From assembly GCA_944472135.2 (NCBI GenBank), contig OX235263.1:36199379-36263378 (forward strand): DNA of 64,000 bases. The letters are read 5' to 3'. Each line of letters begins with the position of its first letter. Position 1 is the first letter of the stretch. The DNA comes from Trichobilharzia regenti (lineage: Eukaryota; Platyhelminthes; Trematoda; Strigeidida; Schistosomatidae). Made by a program: the position numbers and the translations under genes. Of this stretch, positions 54,905 through 64,000 are shown piece after piece. The notes under the pieces were generated by a model. That model did not search any database and was not told where the DNA came from. It worked only from the letters and a program-made list of their open reading frames with translations.

Positions 54905-55800
54905 AAAAATGCGTGAATTTAGGAATGAAGTGGGAATAACACATTAACTCACCTAGTAGCGCCTTCTACCCTTGTCTCAACCTTGAGTGAAGTGCGCGCG
55001 CCGATTTACCGCCATGTGAGAAAGTCCTCCATTGTATACGATACAATTATTTTAAGAATTATTATGGTGAGTAACTAATCACTGTTTAACATCACTGTGG
55101 TCAAGTTTACTTTTTTCTGTGGTCAGGCATCAAAGACTATGCGCATCAAAACAGTGACCACTTGGCCATCTACTCTGTCTAATTTTCGTCAAATAAGGGT
55201 GAATCATGGTCTCTGTTTACAGAAGAATTTTCTATGGATACAGTGTCGAATAACTTACCTCACAATTTTTAGTACCAGTCGCAGTCTGCCTAAGCAAAGA
55301 AGAAATAGCACGAATAACTCACAGAAGAATGTGGTAGATACACACCAAAACGTCATTGACTAATAGCCGGTGCTTTCAAATCTCCATCAGTCGGTTGAGA
55401 AATCGTAACTATGTTATAATCGTACCAGTATTTTATGGAACATGTGTAATGTGAATCCCAGAACTCCTCAAAAAGTGAGGACGTGAGTTTCAAGCAACAC
55501 CTTCCAGCTCAAGCGAAAAGTGACCATTATCATATTTAATTTTAATGCAGTTTTCCGGACAAAACTACCGGTGAGACACAAGCGTGGGAAGCTAACATAA
55601 GTGCCATACCCTTTCAATGTCTATAAATGAGGCCCATCAGAAAGTGCATGGGTTAGTTTCAGTAAATCAGAAATCTAAGTAACACAGTCACACACCTCCT
55701 GGACTGTTTCCGAGGTGTGGAAATATTGCCCACCAGTGGTGAACCTGGAGGTTTACCATCTATTTAGGTAAGGCCAGCGTTAAGCGGCGTTTGTCACTCG
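54905..55800. other. no recognised feature
   Basis: Short unmatched ORFs only (the largest is 55097-55363). Confidence 0.4.
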
Positions 55801-55810
55801 CATTTCTTGC

Positions 55811-55997
55811 GAGGCGAAGCCTTGGACCTAGGTTTCATGCTAGTTGGCACTCATCAACAAGGCGTATCTGCAACCTTGAAGGAACTCATGTCCCTTCTGA
55901 GATTCGAATCCGCGGCACCCTGTGGTGGCCACATTGCAAGCTTAACTGACAGAATTGAGTCTGCAGCGCAGATATGACTAGACATGTTACACTAGTC
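55811..55997 (-). mobile_element. family-C SINE copy, tRNA head deleted
   Basis: Hammerhead region, B-box GGATTCGAATCTC and the family tail (GTGGCCACATTGCAAGC and onward) are present. The A-box half of the tRNA is missing between 55920 and 55925. Confidence 0.7.
55819..55863 (-). ncRNA. hammerhead ribozyme, family C, one core change
   Basis: Minus strand: stem I GCCTTG/CAAGGC, core TTGATGA (C3 changed to U), stem II GTGC/GCAT, GAAA, stem III ACC/GGT closed by TA, and a GUC cleavage triplet. The C3 change probably weakens or abolishes activity. Confidence 0.65.
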
Positions 55998-56247
55998 ACT
56001 GAATAGCGTGCAATCGGAAAAATGTACAAGAAAAGACCTAAATGACGAGAAAACAGATAGGGGAAGCTTTGGTATCAAATAACTAACTACCCCATAAAAT
56101 TCATTGGGAAGAGTGGCATTTAAACCTCCAAACTCATTCATTTTAACATTTTTTAATAGGTTATGAAACAAAACAACTTCGTGCGTGTGTGTGTTGGGGT
56201 ACCATGTGACGACAAATTGATGTTCAGAAATGAACACTTGAAGTTAA

Positions 56248-56700
56248 TTGAACCTCTGTAGGCTAAAAGACCCGGTGGACCCAATTAGACAAAATAACAT
56301 AATTTACAAAATACCCTGCAATGACTGTGAGGTCAACTACATAGATCAAAATAATAGGCCTGTGGTAATCAGATTGTTGGTACATAAGAATTTAGCTAGG
56401 GTAAGAATGGTTGACCCCGAGAAGATAAGTAATTTAGAAAAAAGCTCAACAAACGCACTGAATAAACTAACACACAACCACACAATAAGGTGGAAAAGGG
56501 TTAATATTCTAAAAAGTAATCTAGGTCTGTGGAGAGAGAGGGGTTGATTACCGAATCCTTGTTCATCGAATCTACGCCTAAAACATGCAATAGGAGTGAT
56601 TCATCACTCATACCGGAAATATGGAAATACTACTACCAATCAAATCAAGCGATGGAAAATAATGGAATTATATAAACGAAGCTAGAAGGTTGTGTGAGTG
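56248..56700 (+). pseudogene. Penelope-like GIY-YIG endonuclease fragment
   Basis: Reads LCRLKDPVDPIRQNNIIYKI, PCNDCEVNYIDQNNRPVVIRL (the GIY-YIG segment, with YIG altered to YID) and the conserved HNHTIRWKRVNIL helix. After a frame change come IESTPKTCNRSDSSLIPEIW, the C-terminal end. It is detached from any RT. It probably came from the same family as the truncated RT at 34-35 kb. Confidence 0.82.
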
Positions 56701-57169
56701 CCTTGATATGATTATGAGCAATAAATTGTGCTTGAAACGTCATCAGCAAACATTACTGTATAACACTGTGGGACTTTATCCAGACAAATTTTACCCATAA
56801 TGGAATGTGACACTTATGTCTATTCTAGGATGTATTTAGATGGTGTTTATGCAGAGTCTAAGAACACACCAACTTAGTACATTGCTGACGCTAAAATACG
56901 GTCTCTTTAAAATCCGGTTTTCAACATTTCTTCTCTGATTTCTATCAGCATAGACAGACAGCTTGATCGTTGGCGGCGAAATGACTGGGGTGCAAATGAA
57001 TTCACAGATTTCTGTGGTTGCTTACATTATTCCCTCAGACGAATCAACAAAAGAGTTAACTGTGTGCAGGGAAATGTCCAGTGGCATTCTGGTATACCGA
57101 AAATCTCAAAATGGAAGCTGAAGAGCAGAAACGGGTGAAATAAAGCATTTGCTACTAGTAGAAAAGGAT

Positions 57170-57930
57170 GAGTATTTACATTATGAAGGTATTGACAGTC
57201 TGCTCAGAGTTAGACTCAGAAGTGAGTAGTTGCGTGATAAAACTTAGGTGACCTCCAGGTCCGGAAAGCGTTCCTCGAGATACAACGTTGATTAACCACA
57301 CAGCGATTAATGTGCCTTCAACAAATAAAAACTTATTTCCACTCTGCGTGTGTCCCTGTTGTCGATATTGAATAAATATTGAGTGACCTGGCTTATTCAG
57401 CATTGTTTCGTTTCCTTCTGAGGGTTACAGTAGGCTTTGATGCTTTCGAGATATTTGGAGTTCTCAGTGCTGGTCTTCTGACAATAGCACCAGCATCAGG
57501 CTCTGTAGGTTGAAATAGTTTGAAGCTGGAACATGCACATTTTCTGAACCTGCTCCCTTGAAAGCTGCTGGTTGCCCCTGAGGATTTATACTTTTTGATC
57601 TGCTCACCTTGACCTGACAGTGCATCGTTTTTGATTATTCGTTAGAAACCGCTGGAATTTTCTGTTATGGTTTCTTTGGATCAAATTAGTCGGTAGAAAT
57701 CTTCGGCCACACCGCCTGGGCTAACGTTGGTCCCCAAGCCTTCTTCTCTGAACAAGTGTTAGATAGAACATACATTTTCGAATTTTTCAGTGACCTGCAG
57801 TAATCCCTAGGCGGAATTAGAGACGATGCAATGCAGAGGCTAACAGCAAAGTAAGTGCTGATAGCCTGTTGCTCAAATAATTTAATGAAATATCTGAGAT
57901 TATGGTTGAAAACATATATGATCATGCCCT
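57170..57930 (-). pseudogene. unidentified minus-strand coding-like region
   Basis: Several adjoining minus-strand frames (57925-57686 and 57403-57176) look protein-like: RSLKNSKMYVLSNTCSEKKA and NKPGHSIFIQYRQQGHTQSG. Plus-strand ATTGAATAAATATTGAG lies between. It may belong to the BEL remnant that starts at 57963. No domain is recognised. Confidence 0.3.
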
Positions 57931-57962
57931 TCTAACGAGTGACAGTAAAGTTCTTTGAGATA

Positions 57963-58313
57963 CATGTCAATGTCCAGGTCGCACTACGCTGGAACTCACG
58001 ATGTCCCTACAAGACTTTCAAAAACAATGTGTAATAACCAACGCGAAAAAACCAGAACACAGATTGGCGACTCGAGAATCCTTTATTCTTACGCCAATAT
58101 GTAACCAACAGTAAGGTTATTATACACAAGGTCTAAGAATAAATGTTATAAGAGTAAATCACGATAATACTTCTGATAGTTTTCGATCTTCCACTGAACA
58201 ACGAACGATGAGAAGATGACTGGTGGATTGATGACTCCCGTTAAAAATATGGAGGAGTTGTGTTTGAGCAAACAACCATGAATTGATCGTTCAATCTTCA
58301 ACTACACTGACAC
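57963..58313 (-). repeat. old BEL LTR
   Basis: Aligns across its length with the LTRs at 4443 and 63222 (GATTGGCGACTCGAGAATCC, AACAACCATGAATTGATCGT), with many substitutions. It has the extra internal segment also found in the 358-bp LTR type. Minus orientation. Confidence 0.75.
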
Positions 58314-58399
58314 TACCCAAGTTTTGAGACACGGTCCTTTAACAGAAATCCAGTAGACTAACCTCACTTTGTGAAGCAGATCGAAGTTGATTAGGGAGG

Positions 58400-58850
58400 T
58401 GTCAAGCTTAATGAAGAAACAAGGTTGATGTGTTTACTTAATGATTGTACTGTTGTTGCTATAATTGTATTGCGATTCTGTAAGTCTTCGTCTCCAAATG
58501 AAGGGTATACTGAAGCTAAGCGTATGTTGCACCGAGTATTTGGAAAGCCATAGTTGATTTCTAGGTGTGTTTGACACTGTTCAAGTTAACGGACGACAGT
58601 TAAGTGGTGACCTGAATAACCTCACCTCTTTTTGAAGACCTATGAAAATGCTTCGAATTCCATGAATTGTGTGAACGATTTGAATTCAAGCTCTATTTTT
58701 GAAGCAATTGGCAGGCACCTACTTGGTTACTTAGGAAACGGGTCAAAATCAACGCATTTATCGAAGACGAAAGCTTGAAGTCAGGGTTTGATGATATTTC
58801 GAGATTAATGATCAAACAATGAGCGATTTTCTCAATATATTGATTTCCAG
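58400..58850 (+). pseudogene. decayed BEL gag
   Basis: In shifting frames it reads NEGYTEAKRMLHRVFGKP and NCVNDLNSSSIFEAIGRHLL, equivalent to the gag regions EGYAEAMSILRQRFGRP and MSDLNSS. It is on the plus strand, opposite to the LTR just before it. Confidence 0.7.
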
Positions 58851-59680
58851 CCCCAAAAATTAAGAAGTTACTAGGGAAAAATCATTTATAACAAAACGTT
58901 CTTGAAGCAGTGGGTGTTCAGGAAAGTGTGTGATGTGTGGTAATATACACCCAAAATGATGAGTGCGCTAGTTTTCTCGAAAAGTCTTTTTCAGAAGGGT
59001 TGCAAGTTGTGGGGCAGAAACGACCATGTTTTAGCTCCTTAAAATAAAGACACACAATATCTAACCATTAAGCATTAGAGAATGGAAATAGCGGTTTAGT
59101 TGGACTGCATCCAACATTGATTATAGCAAATAATCGTGCAAATTCTGTCGACTGCAGCAGCACTTTCAAACCTCATGAGGTTCAGGTCAACTTAGGTGTG
59201 TTGTCAGTTAGAATGAGAGGGTCAGGGTCATCTGCTGATACTTTCGCTTCGTTACATAATGTATCAGACTTCGCGTGACGCTTAGCTTTACGACCGGTTG
59301 GGTATCAAGGGGATGAAAATGTCCCTAGTGCTGAATATGTTCAACTCTCCTAACACTAGTGAAAGACTGCCGCTTTGGCTAGAATCCTACAGGGCCGTAG
59401 AATGCATCCAAGTGGGAACTGCTTACAACGCTTTCGGAGTGAAGCTTGATGAAGCCATGATACCTGACTGAAAGTAATCGTCAGCAAACAACGTTTGTAT
59501 GCTATACCTTTTCCCACACTTCAAAATAACAGAATAAAACTGCTTGTCTGATGCAGTCTGTCGGAGGCTTGATTTGTGTTAAAATAAAAGTATGAGGGTA
59601 GAGAGGACCTGTACACCACAAGAACGCTACTATGGATGGACAGAGAGTTGACCTACACTGAATGCTCAAGTATCACCACT
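58851..59680. other. probable remainder of the decayed BEL internal region
   Basis: No frame is readable with confidence. The plus-strand segment near 59360 (LPLWLESYRAVECIQ) looks protein-like but is unassigned. Confidence 0.3.
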
Positions 59681-59689
59681 TGTTGTGAG

Positions 59690-60960
59690 TAAAGATATGA
59701 ACAAAGAGATTGTAGTTCGCGAGATGTATCATAAGAAGTTCAATGGCAACAGTAACTCAGAAAGATTTCAGTCCATCGAAGATGCGAAGGCAGCAAAACT
59801 GTCCAAGAACCTTGTACATACGAAAATGTTTACTTCTCAATATACCATCCTTGGGAGGTTTAAAGATAGCCAGTTGGTTTGTAACAGGGAAGGTGGTTGG
59901 TACTAAATTCAGGTCTCTGCTTAAATGAAAATGTAGACCGCATCACTTTTAGGTATCCTCCAAAGCATTTAAGCAAGTATTACCATACATACATAATTCC
60001 ACAACTCCATATTTTGGTTTCTCAGACAAATACATCTTTGCAGATGATTTTACTGAATTTACTGTCCTTATTTTTGGAAATTAATTGTCCATAGTCTGTG
60101 ATCGCAACTTTCATATATCTTTTGATCATAATGACCTTGTCAAACTCAGTACTTGTCTGGATAAAACCCAAGTCTGGGTTTCACAAAAGTTCGTGACATA
60201 TACGACGTGCGAAAGAGAGCCCCACCACTGAATTCTGACCACTGCACCATTCGTACTTTGCCAAAAGTGCATGGCAGGTTACACATAAAAGCTTTTGTTC
60301 CTCTAACATAGAAAATTCAAGAACGACTCTATTCACATATCAATATTCAAGCACTAAGATGTATGTTACGTGATATTGACTGGTACCTGTTGGTTGATTA
60401 AGTGTTGAAAGTTACTATCTTTAATATAACCTGCTACCTCAAGTTCTGTCTGGACATTCGGCATCCTAATTAAACACTGTTTGCGAGATTTGGTAGAATC
60501 ACTCCTCCACAGCTAAAAATACCTGGAGTAGAGAAAAAGAATTTTGGTAAATAACATGATAATGCTGGCGTTCGGAGAATAAACTCCCTGATAAATTGTT
60601 AAATACAAGGGCTAAATGAAATATCTAGTGAAAATTTTTATCGTGCAGGAATTCTTCCGACGTCTGAAACTTTCTAATCAACTTACAGGAGAAAAAATTT
60701 CGACTGATACTTATGTAAATGTAAATGCCGTAAATCGGTCTTCCAAAACGTAACAAGACAATATGCTTGTACCCTATGTTTTAGCCACGTTAAAGATCAT
60801 TTTCCAGGTTTCAATGAAAAGGAAGTAATTTTATGTCTCAGGTCAATAACTCCCTCACACTTCTGAGGTCCCGATGGTGTACTAGGAGTTTTACTTCAAA
60901 AGTGTGCTGATATTTTGTGTTGCCATCTACACAAATATCTGACGCATTATTTCCCGGGGA
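59690..60960 (+). pseudogene. decayed CR1-like element (endonuclease and start of RT)
   Basis: Frame fragments match the element at 23-26 kb: YPPKHLSKYYHTYI, LIFGN, ERAPPLNSDHCTIRTLPKVHG (the SDH motif of the endonuclease), then the RT start SITPSHF and GPDGVLGVLLQKCADILCCH. Stops and shifts are frequent. The RT core is missing because the BEL element begins at 60999. Confidence 0.75.
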
Positions 60961-60998
60961 CTCAGGACACTGTGACTAGAAAGAAATGAGGGTAATGC

Positions 60999-61356
60999 TG
61001 TCAGTGTATTTGAAGATTGAACGATCAATTCATGGTTGTTTGCTCAAAACCAACTCCCCCAATGTTCGCGGAAGCACCAATCAGCCAGTCATCGTCTCAT
61101 CGGTCGCTGTTCAGAAAGAAGTCAGGAGACAACCGTCAGAAGTAATATTGTGATTTATTATTGTAATATTTGTTCACAGACCTTAGTCATACGTGATTTA
61201 TATGTTGGTGTAACAATAAAGAATCCTCGAGTCAACAATTGGTGTTTTGATTTATTCGTCCGTTATCACTAAGCGTTTCTGAGAAACTTCAAGCGACAGC
61301 GTGAGGCCCAGCGTAGCAAGAGCTGGGCTTTAACGGTTTACGAGACGTGGCTGACA
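60999..61356 (+). repeat. BEL 5' LTR (358-bp type)
   Basis: Starts TGTCAGTG and ends GTGGCTGACA, with AATAAAG near 61216. It is longer than the LTRs at 4-7 kb because of an extra segment of about 30 bp around TAATATTGTGATTTATTATT. The same length is found at 63222-63579. Confidence 0.88.
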
Positions 61357-61500
61357 GTTTCTGACGGTGAAACAGATTCTGGCGGATTCAGACAGTTGGT
61401 GAAAGTTTGGATAGTCACCGTTCATCTTTCCTGGTTCCGGACAAGTCTCCTTTGAACAAGCAATATCTGGAACGTTTGTGGAATTGGGTCAAGTTCAACA

Positions 61501-62961
61501 ATGCCTGGGTCAAAGAAGGGACAGAGTGTCTTGGATGCAAACAGGAAAGTAAGTCATGGTGACTTGTCTGTTAATTGTAACGATGTGTCTGATGTTAAGC
61601 ATGACATGGTTGATGTTACTGTTTCGCCGTCCAGGGATAATAGGAATATCAAACTCCCTAAATTTGAACCTCGGTGTTCCGATGGAAACCCGGCTGATTA
61701 TTTACAATTTGTAAGGGAGTTTGAGATCATGCTGAGTAGTTTTTTATTAACTGATGAAATGAAATTGATGTGTTTGATGAGGTATTGCACTGGAGATGCT
61801 TCAAGAGCTATACAGTGCTGTCAGCACATGCCCCCTAATGAGGGATACGCTGAGGCTATGAGCATACTACGTCAAAGGTTTGGAAGACCTTCGATGATTG
61901 TAGGGAAATTGTCCGAAGCTATCAAAGGTAACGGCAGTCAACTTCAAGATGACTCCAAGGCACTTACTGAGTTTTTGGATAATCTTATGACTTATAAGAA
62001 TACCTTGATTTCGATGAATCGCATGAGTGACCTCAACTCGAGTTTTATACTAGAAGTAATAGCAAGACGCCTACCTACTCGACTGCAAAGGAAGTGGGTG
62101 AAGATAAGCTCCCGTATGGAGGATGACGGTATCGAGCCAAGGTTTGATGATATCCTGAAACTGGTAAAAGATAGCGTCAATCTATCTATGAGCAAGTTCG
62201 CCAGTCTATTACATCTCACCCCTAGAATAGAGCAGTCTGAGGGTAAAACGCAATCATTGATGACGAGTAGGCCTCAGAGAGGTGGATATCGAGAAGGCTC
62301 CATGATGTATAGTAATGCATATAGACCTAGTGAGTGTAACAGGATTCGTAGTACATCCTCAACAGATAAGTTACAAGATGCAAGACAAACACGGTTGTGT
62401 TTTACACGTTTGCAAGAGGTGCATACAGAAGTGAACTGTGAACCAGTAAGCAAGTTCAGTGATAAGCTAAATGTAAACTCCAGGCCTGACTCCGAATTGT
62501 GTGACGATAACGGTTTGGTCAAGAAGTCTGTAGTTGCAACTGGTAAGCCATTGTTGAATAGAGTGTCACAGAATAGAGTTGCTGCTTCAGAGTCCAGTTC
62601 TGACCCTACAAGTTTACAAGGTATTACTAGTCAGAGTGAAGTTATAAAACCTTTTAGAATTTGCGAGGAGGAACCAAAATTGTCTACTTCTGTTAATAAA
62701 GAGTTTGAAAATGATGAAGTTCACGGTAAAGTGAATATTCGTGATAATGATCATGATACTTCACATTTGTCTTTGGTTGTTCATTATGAGATGAGGGATA
62801 TGCCTGCTACTGCTAAGTTGAACAAAGTTTCTGTACAACTTGAACGTGAAGTAGAAATAAATGCAGGTGCAGTTGCAGAAGGCATGCATACTTGTGAGAC
62901 CGTCAGTGTAAGTGATCAGCATGTAGCCCACCTATCATCAGATGCTAGTGCTAAACCTTAG
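61501..62961 (+). CDS. BEL/Pao gag, nearly complete frame
   Basis: Structural gag of a BEL/Pao element, which would package element RNA in the cytoplasm. It starts MPGSKKGQSVLDANRK after an LTR and leader, which supports this ATG. The DUF1759-like core is intact: KLPKFEPRCSDGNPADYLQF, KLMCLMRYCTGDASRAIQ, EGYAEAMSILRQRFGRP, DLNSSFILEVIARRLPTRLQ. A hydrophilic C-terminal half of about 240 residues follows. No Cys-His zinc knuckle is visible within it. The TAG at 62959 is a GAG codon in the copy at 5 kb, and the frame continues LIVKDSSGSGLGGRQL beyond it. The stop is therefore probably a mutation rather than the gag end. Confidence 0.88.
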   Translation: MPGSKKGQSVLDANRKVSHGDLSVNCNDVSDVKHDMVDVTVSPSRDNRNIKLPKFEPRCSDGNPADYLQFVREFEIMLSSFLLTDEMKLMCLMRYCTGDASRAIQCCQHMPPNEGYAEAMSILRQRFGRPSMIVGKLSEAIKGNGSQLQDDSKALTEFLDNLMTYKNTLISMNRMSDLNSSFILEVIARRLPTRLQRKWVKISSRMEDDGIEPRFDDILKLVKDSVNLSMSKFASLLHLTPRIEQSEGKTQSLMTSRPQRGGYREGSMMYSNAYRPSECNRIRSTSSTDKLQDARQTRLCFTRLQEVHTEVNCEPVSKFSDKLNVNSRPDSELCDDNGLVKKSVVATGKPLLNRVSQNRVAASESSSDPTSLQGITSQSEVIKPFRICEEEPKLSTSVNKEFENDEVHGKVNIRDNDHDTSHLSLVVHYEMRDMPATAKLNKVSVQLEREVEINAGAVAEGMHTCETVSVSDQHVAHLSSDASAKP

Positions 62962-63221
62962 CTGATAGTAAAAGACAGCAGTGGTAGTGGTCTTGGAGGT
63001 AGACAACTTTCTGAAAGTCGAGCAACAACAGCTTTTGATCCACCGCTAACTTCATCAACTGATATCATTCAGTCGTCGTTGGTGCTGTCATCCACAATGA
63101 AACAGATGCCCATCAACTCAAGTATCTTGTGCGATGACTATGCTAGTACCAGTTCGTTTGAAAGGACGAATATCAATGGTCAGTTTAGTGAGGATCAGCC
63201 AATTGTAAAGGAGAGAGTAAT

Positions 63222-63579
63222 TGTCAATCACGTCTCATAAACCGTTAATGCCCAGCTCTCGCTACGCTCGGGCCCACGCTGTTCTTCGAAGATTTCAGAA
63301 ACGCTTAGTTATAACGGACGAAAAAACCAAAACACCGATCTGCCGCTTGAGATTTGTTTATTGTTACACCAACATATAAAAGGAATAAGCGAACTAAGGT
63401 CTGAAAACAAATATTACAATAATAAATCTCTGTATTACTTCTGACGATGTTTCACTCTTCTTTCTGAACAGCGACCGATGAGACGATGACTGTCGTATTG
63501 ATGCCTCCGCGAAAATTGGGGAAGTTGGTTTTGAGCAAACAACCAAGAATTGATCGTTCAATCTTCAACTCCATTGACG
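63222..63579 (-). repeat. BEL 3' LTR of a further, oppositely oriented copy
   Basis: Complete 358-bp LTR in minus orientation. The 3' internal end follows at 63580-63763, about as in the copy at 4772-4940. The element continues beyond the window. GTAAT at 63217-63221 would be one half of its target duplication. Confidence 0.87.
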
Positions 63580-64000
63580 CTCCCCGGCAAAATAGGGATC
63601 CATCCCTTTTTCCCTTCACGACCAATGCACGTTTACTTGGATGCCATTGCGAGAACCTGGGTCACACGGACAGAGCTGAAATGGAAAACAAACAGAAAAG
63701 CCAACACACCACAAGCATACCCTTAGCACAATCTCACACATCAATGACGACCTGCGCCTTTCAGTTAAAGGCATCCTCTTGCAACACAATCGCCACTTGC
63801 TAGAATGACTTTTGCAGAATGCAACGTGACCATAGCACCACCTCACGATACTCTACGCTCATCCTCTTATCTACTCACTACCAATTACCACTGCAATCGC
63901 TTGTCACTCATTCTGCCTCAGTTCTAGTAGCGGTGACGCATGCGAGCCTCAGTCGTTTACACTCTTTCTCCCCGGCGCGTCGGACCGCAGCTAACAATTA
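63580..64000 (-). mobile_element. BEL internal 3' region, continuing past the window
   Basis: 63580-63763 matches the sequence preceding the 3' LTR at 4.8-4.95 kb. From about 63770 it continues into sequence missing from that copy, presumably the pol end or 3' untranslated part. No domain is readable in this short stretch. Confidence 0.6.

Larger units (their letters stand above)
60999..63221 (+). mobile_element. BEL/Pao element, 5' half
   Basis: LTR, a leader of 144 bp and gag run on the plus strand to 63221. An oppositely oriented LTR then interrupts it. No protease or RT motif appears before the break, so either the rest lies beyond the window or it was lost. Confidence 0.85.

Noticed and set aside
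1..64000. bacterial-type features, CRISPR arrays, operons
   Set aside because: No evidence. The window is eukaryotic, and its repeats are retroelements and SINEs rather than spaced direct repeats.

Overview
The window looks like nuclear DNA from a parasitic flatworm, most likely a schistosome (Schistosoma, blood fluke). The strongest pointer is a hammerhead ribozyme at 41439-41483 matching what I recall of the schistosome Sm-alpha SINE. The CsRn1/Boudicca-like Gypsy, BEL/Pao, RTE (SR2-like), CR1-like and Penelope-like elements fit too, as does the AT-rich sequence with two assembly gaps. Species cannot be fixed from the sequence alone.

Only one cellular gene is convincing: a divergent plastin/fimbrin on the minus strand (48290-49801). 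All four calponin-homology domains sit in one uninterrupted exon, and a solo LTR lies just upstream in the putative intron. Nearly everything else is mobile DNA in layers.

Layout: (1) 1-3600: a repeat of about 1 kb and a 5'-truncated CR1-like reverse transcriptase. (2) 4190-13066: one minus-strand Gypsy element broken by three insertions. A pol-less BEL element sits in its 3' LTR with a 5-bp target duplication and itself carries a 1.18-kb insert. A 5'-truncated RTE sits in gag with a 10-bp duplication, and a SINE also sits in gag. (3) 14744-15199: an unclassified palindromic element with a GTGGG-rich tract. (4) 15858-22596: an inverted repeat with arms of about 2 kb. (5) 22600-47400: a graveyard of Penelope, CR1, RTE and tRNA-derived SINE copies. 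Several SINEs carry hammerhead ribozymes and occur as head-to-head inverted pairs. An RTE insertion with the structure expected of twin priming lies at 44566-46426. (6) 48-54 kb: the plastin gene, a solo LTR, a miniature LTR element (TRIM-like) and a 500-bp gap. (7) 54-64 kb: an unidentified ORF, a Penelope GIY-YIG fragment, a CR1 fossil and three BEL remnants of different age.

The genes do not form a pathway. The logic is parasitic: autonomous-type elements, mostly dead here, supply RT, endonuclease, RNase H and integrase activities, while SINEs, TRIMs and pol-less LTR elements depend on them. The most unusual signals are the repeated pairing of hammerhead SINEs into inverted dimers, one of which has its axis at the predicted ribozyme cleavage site, and the 14.7-15.2 kb palindromic element.
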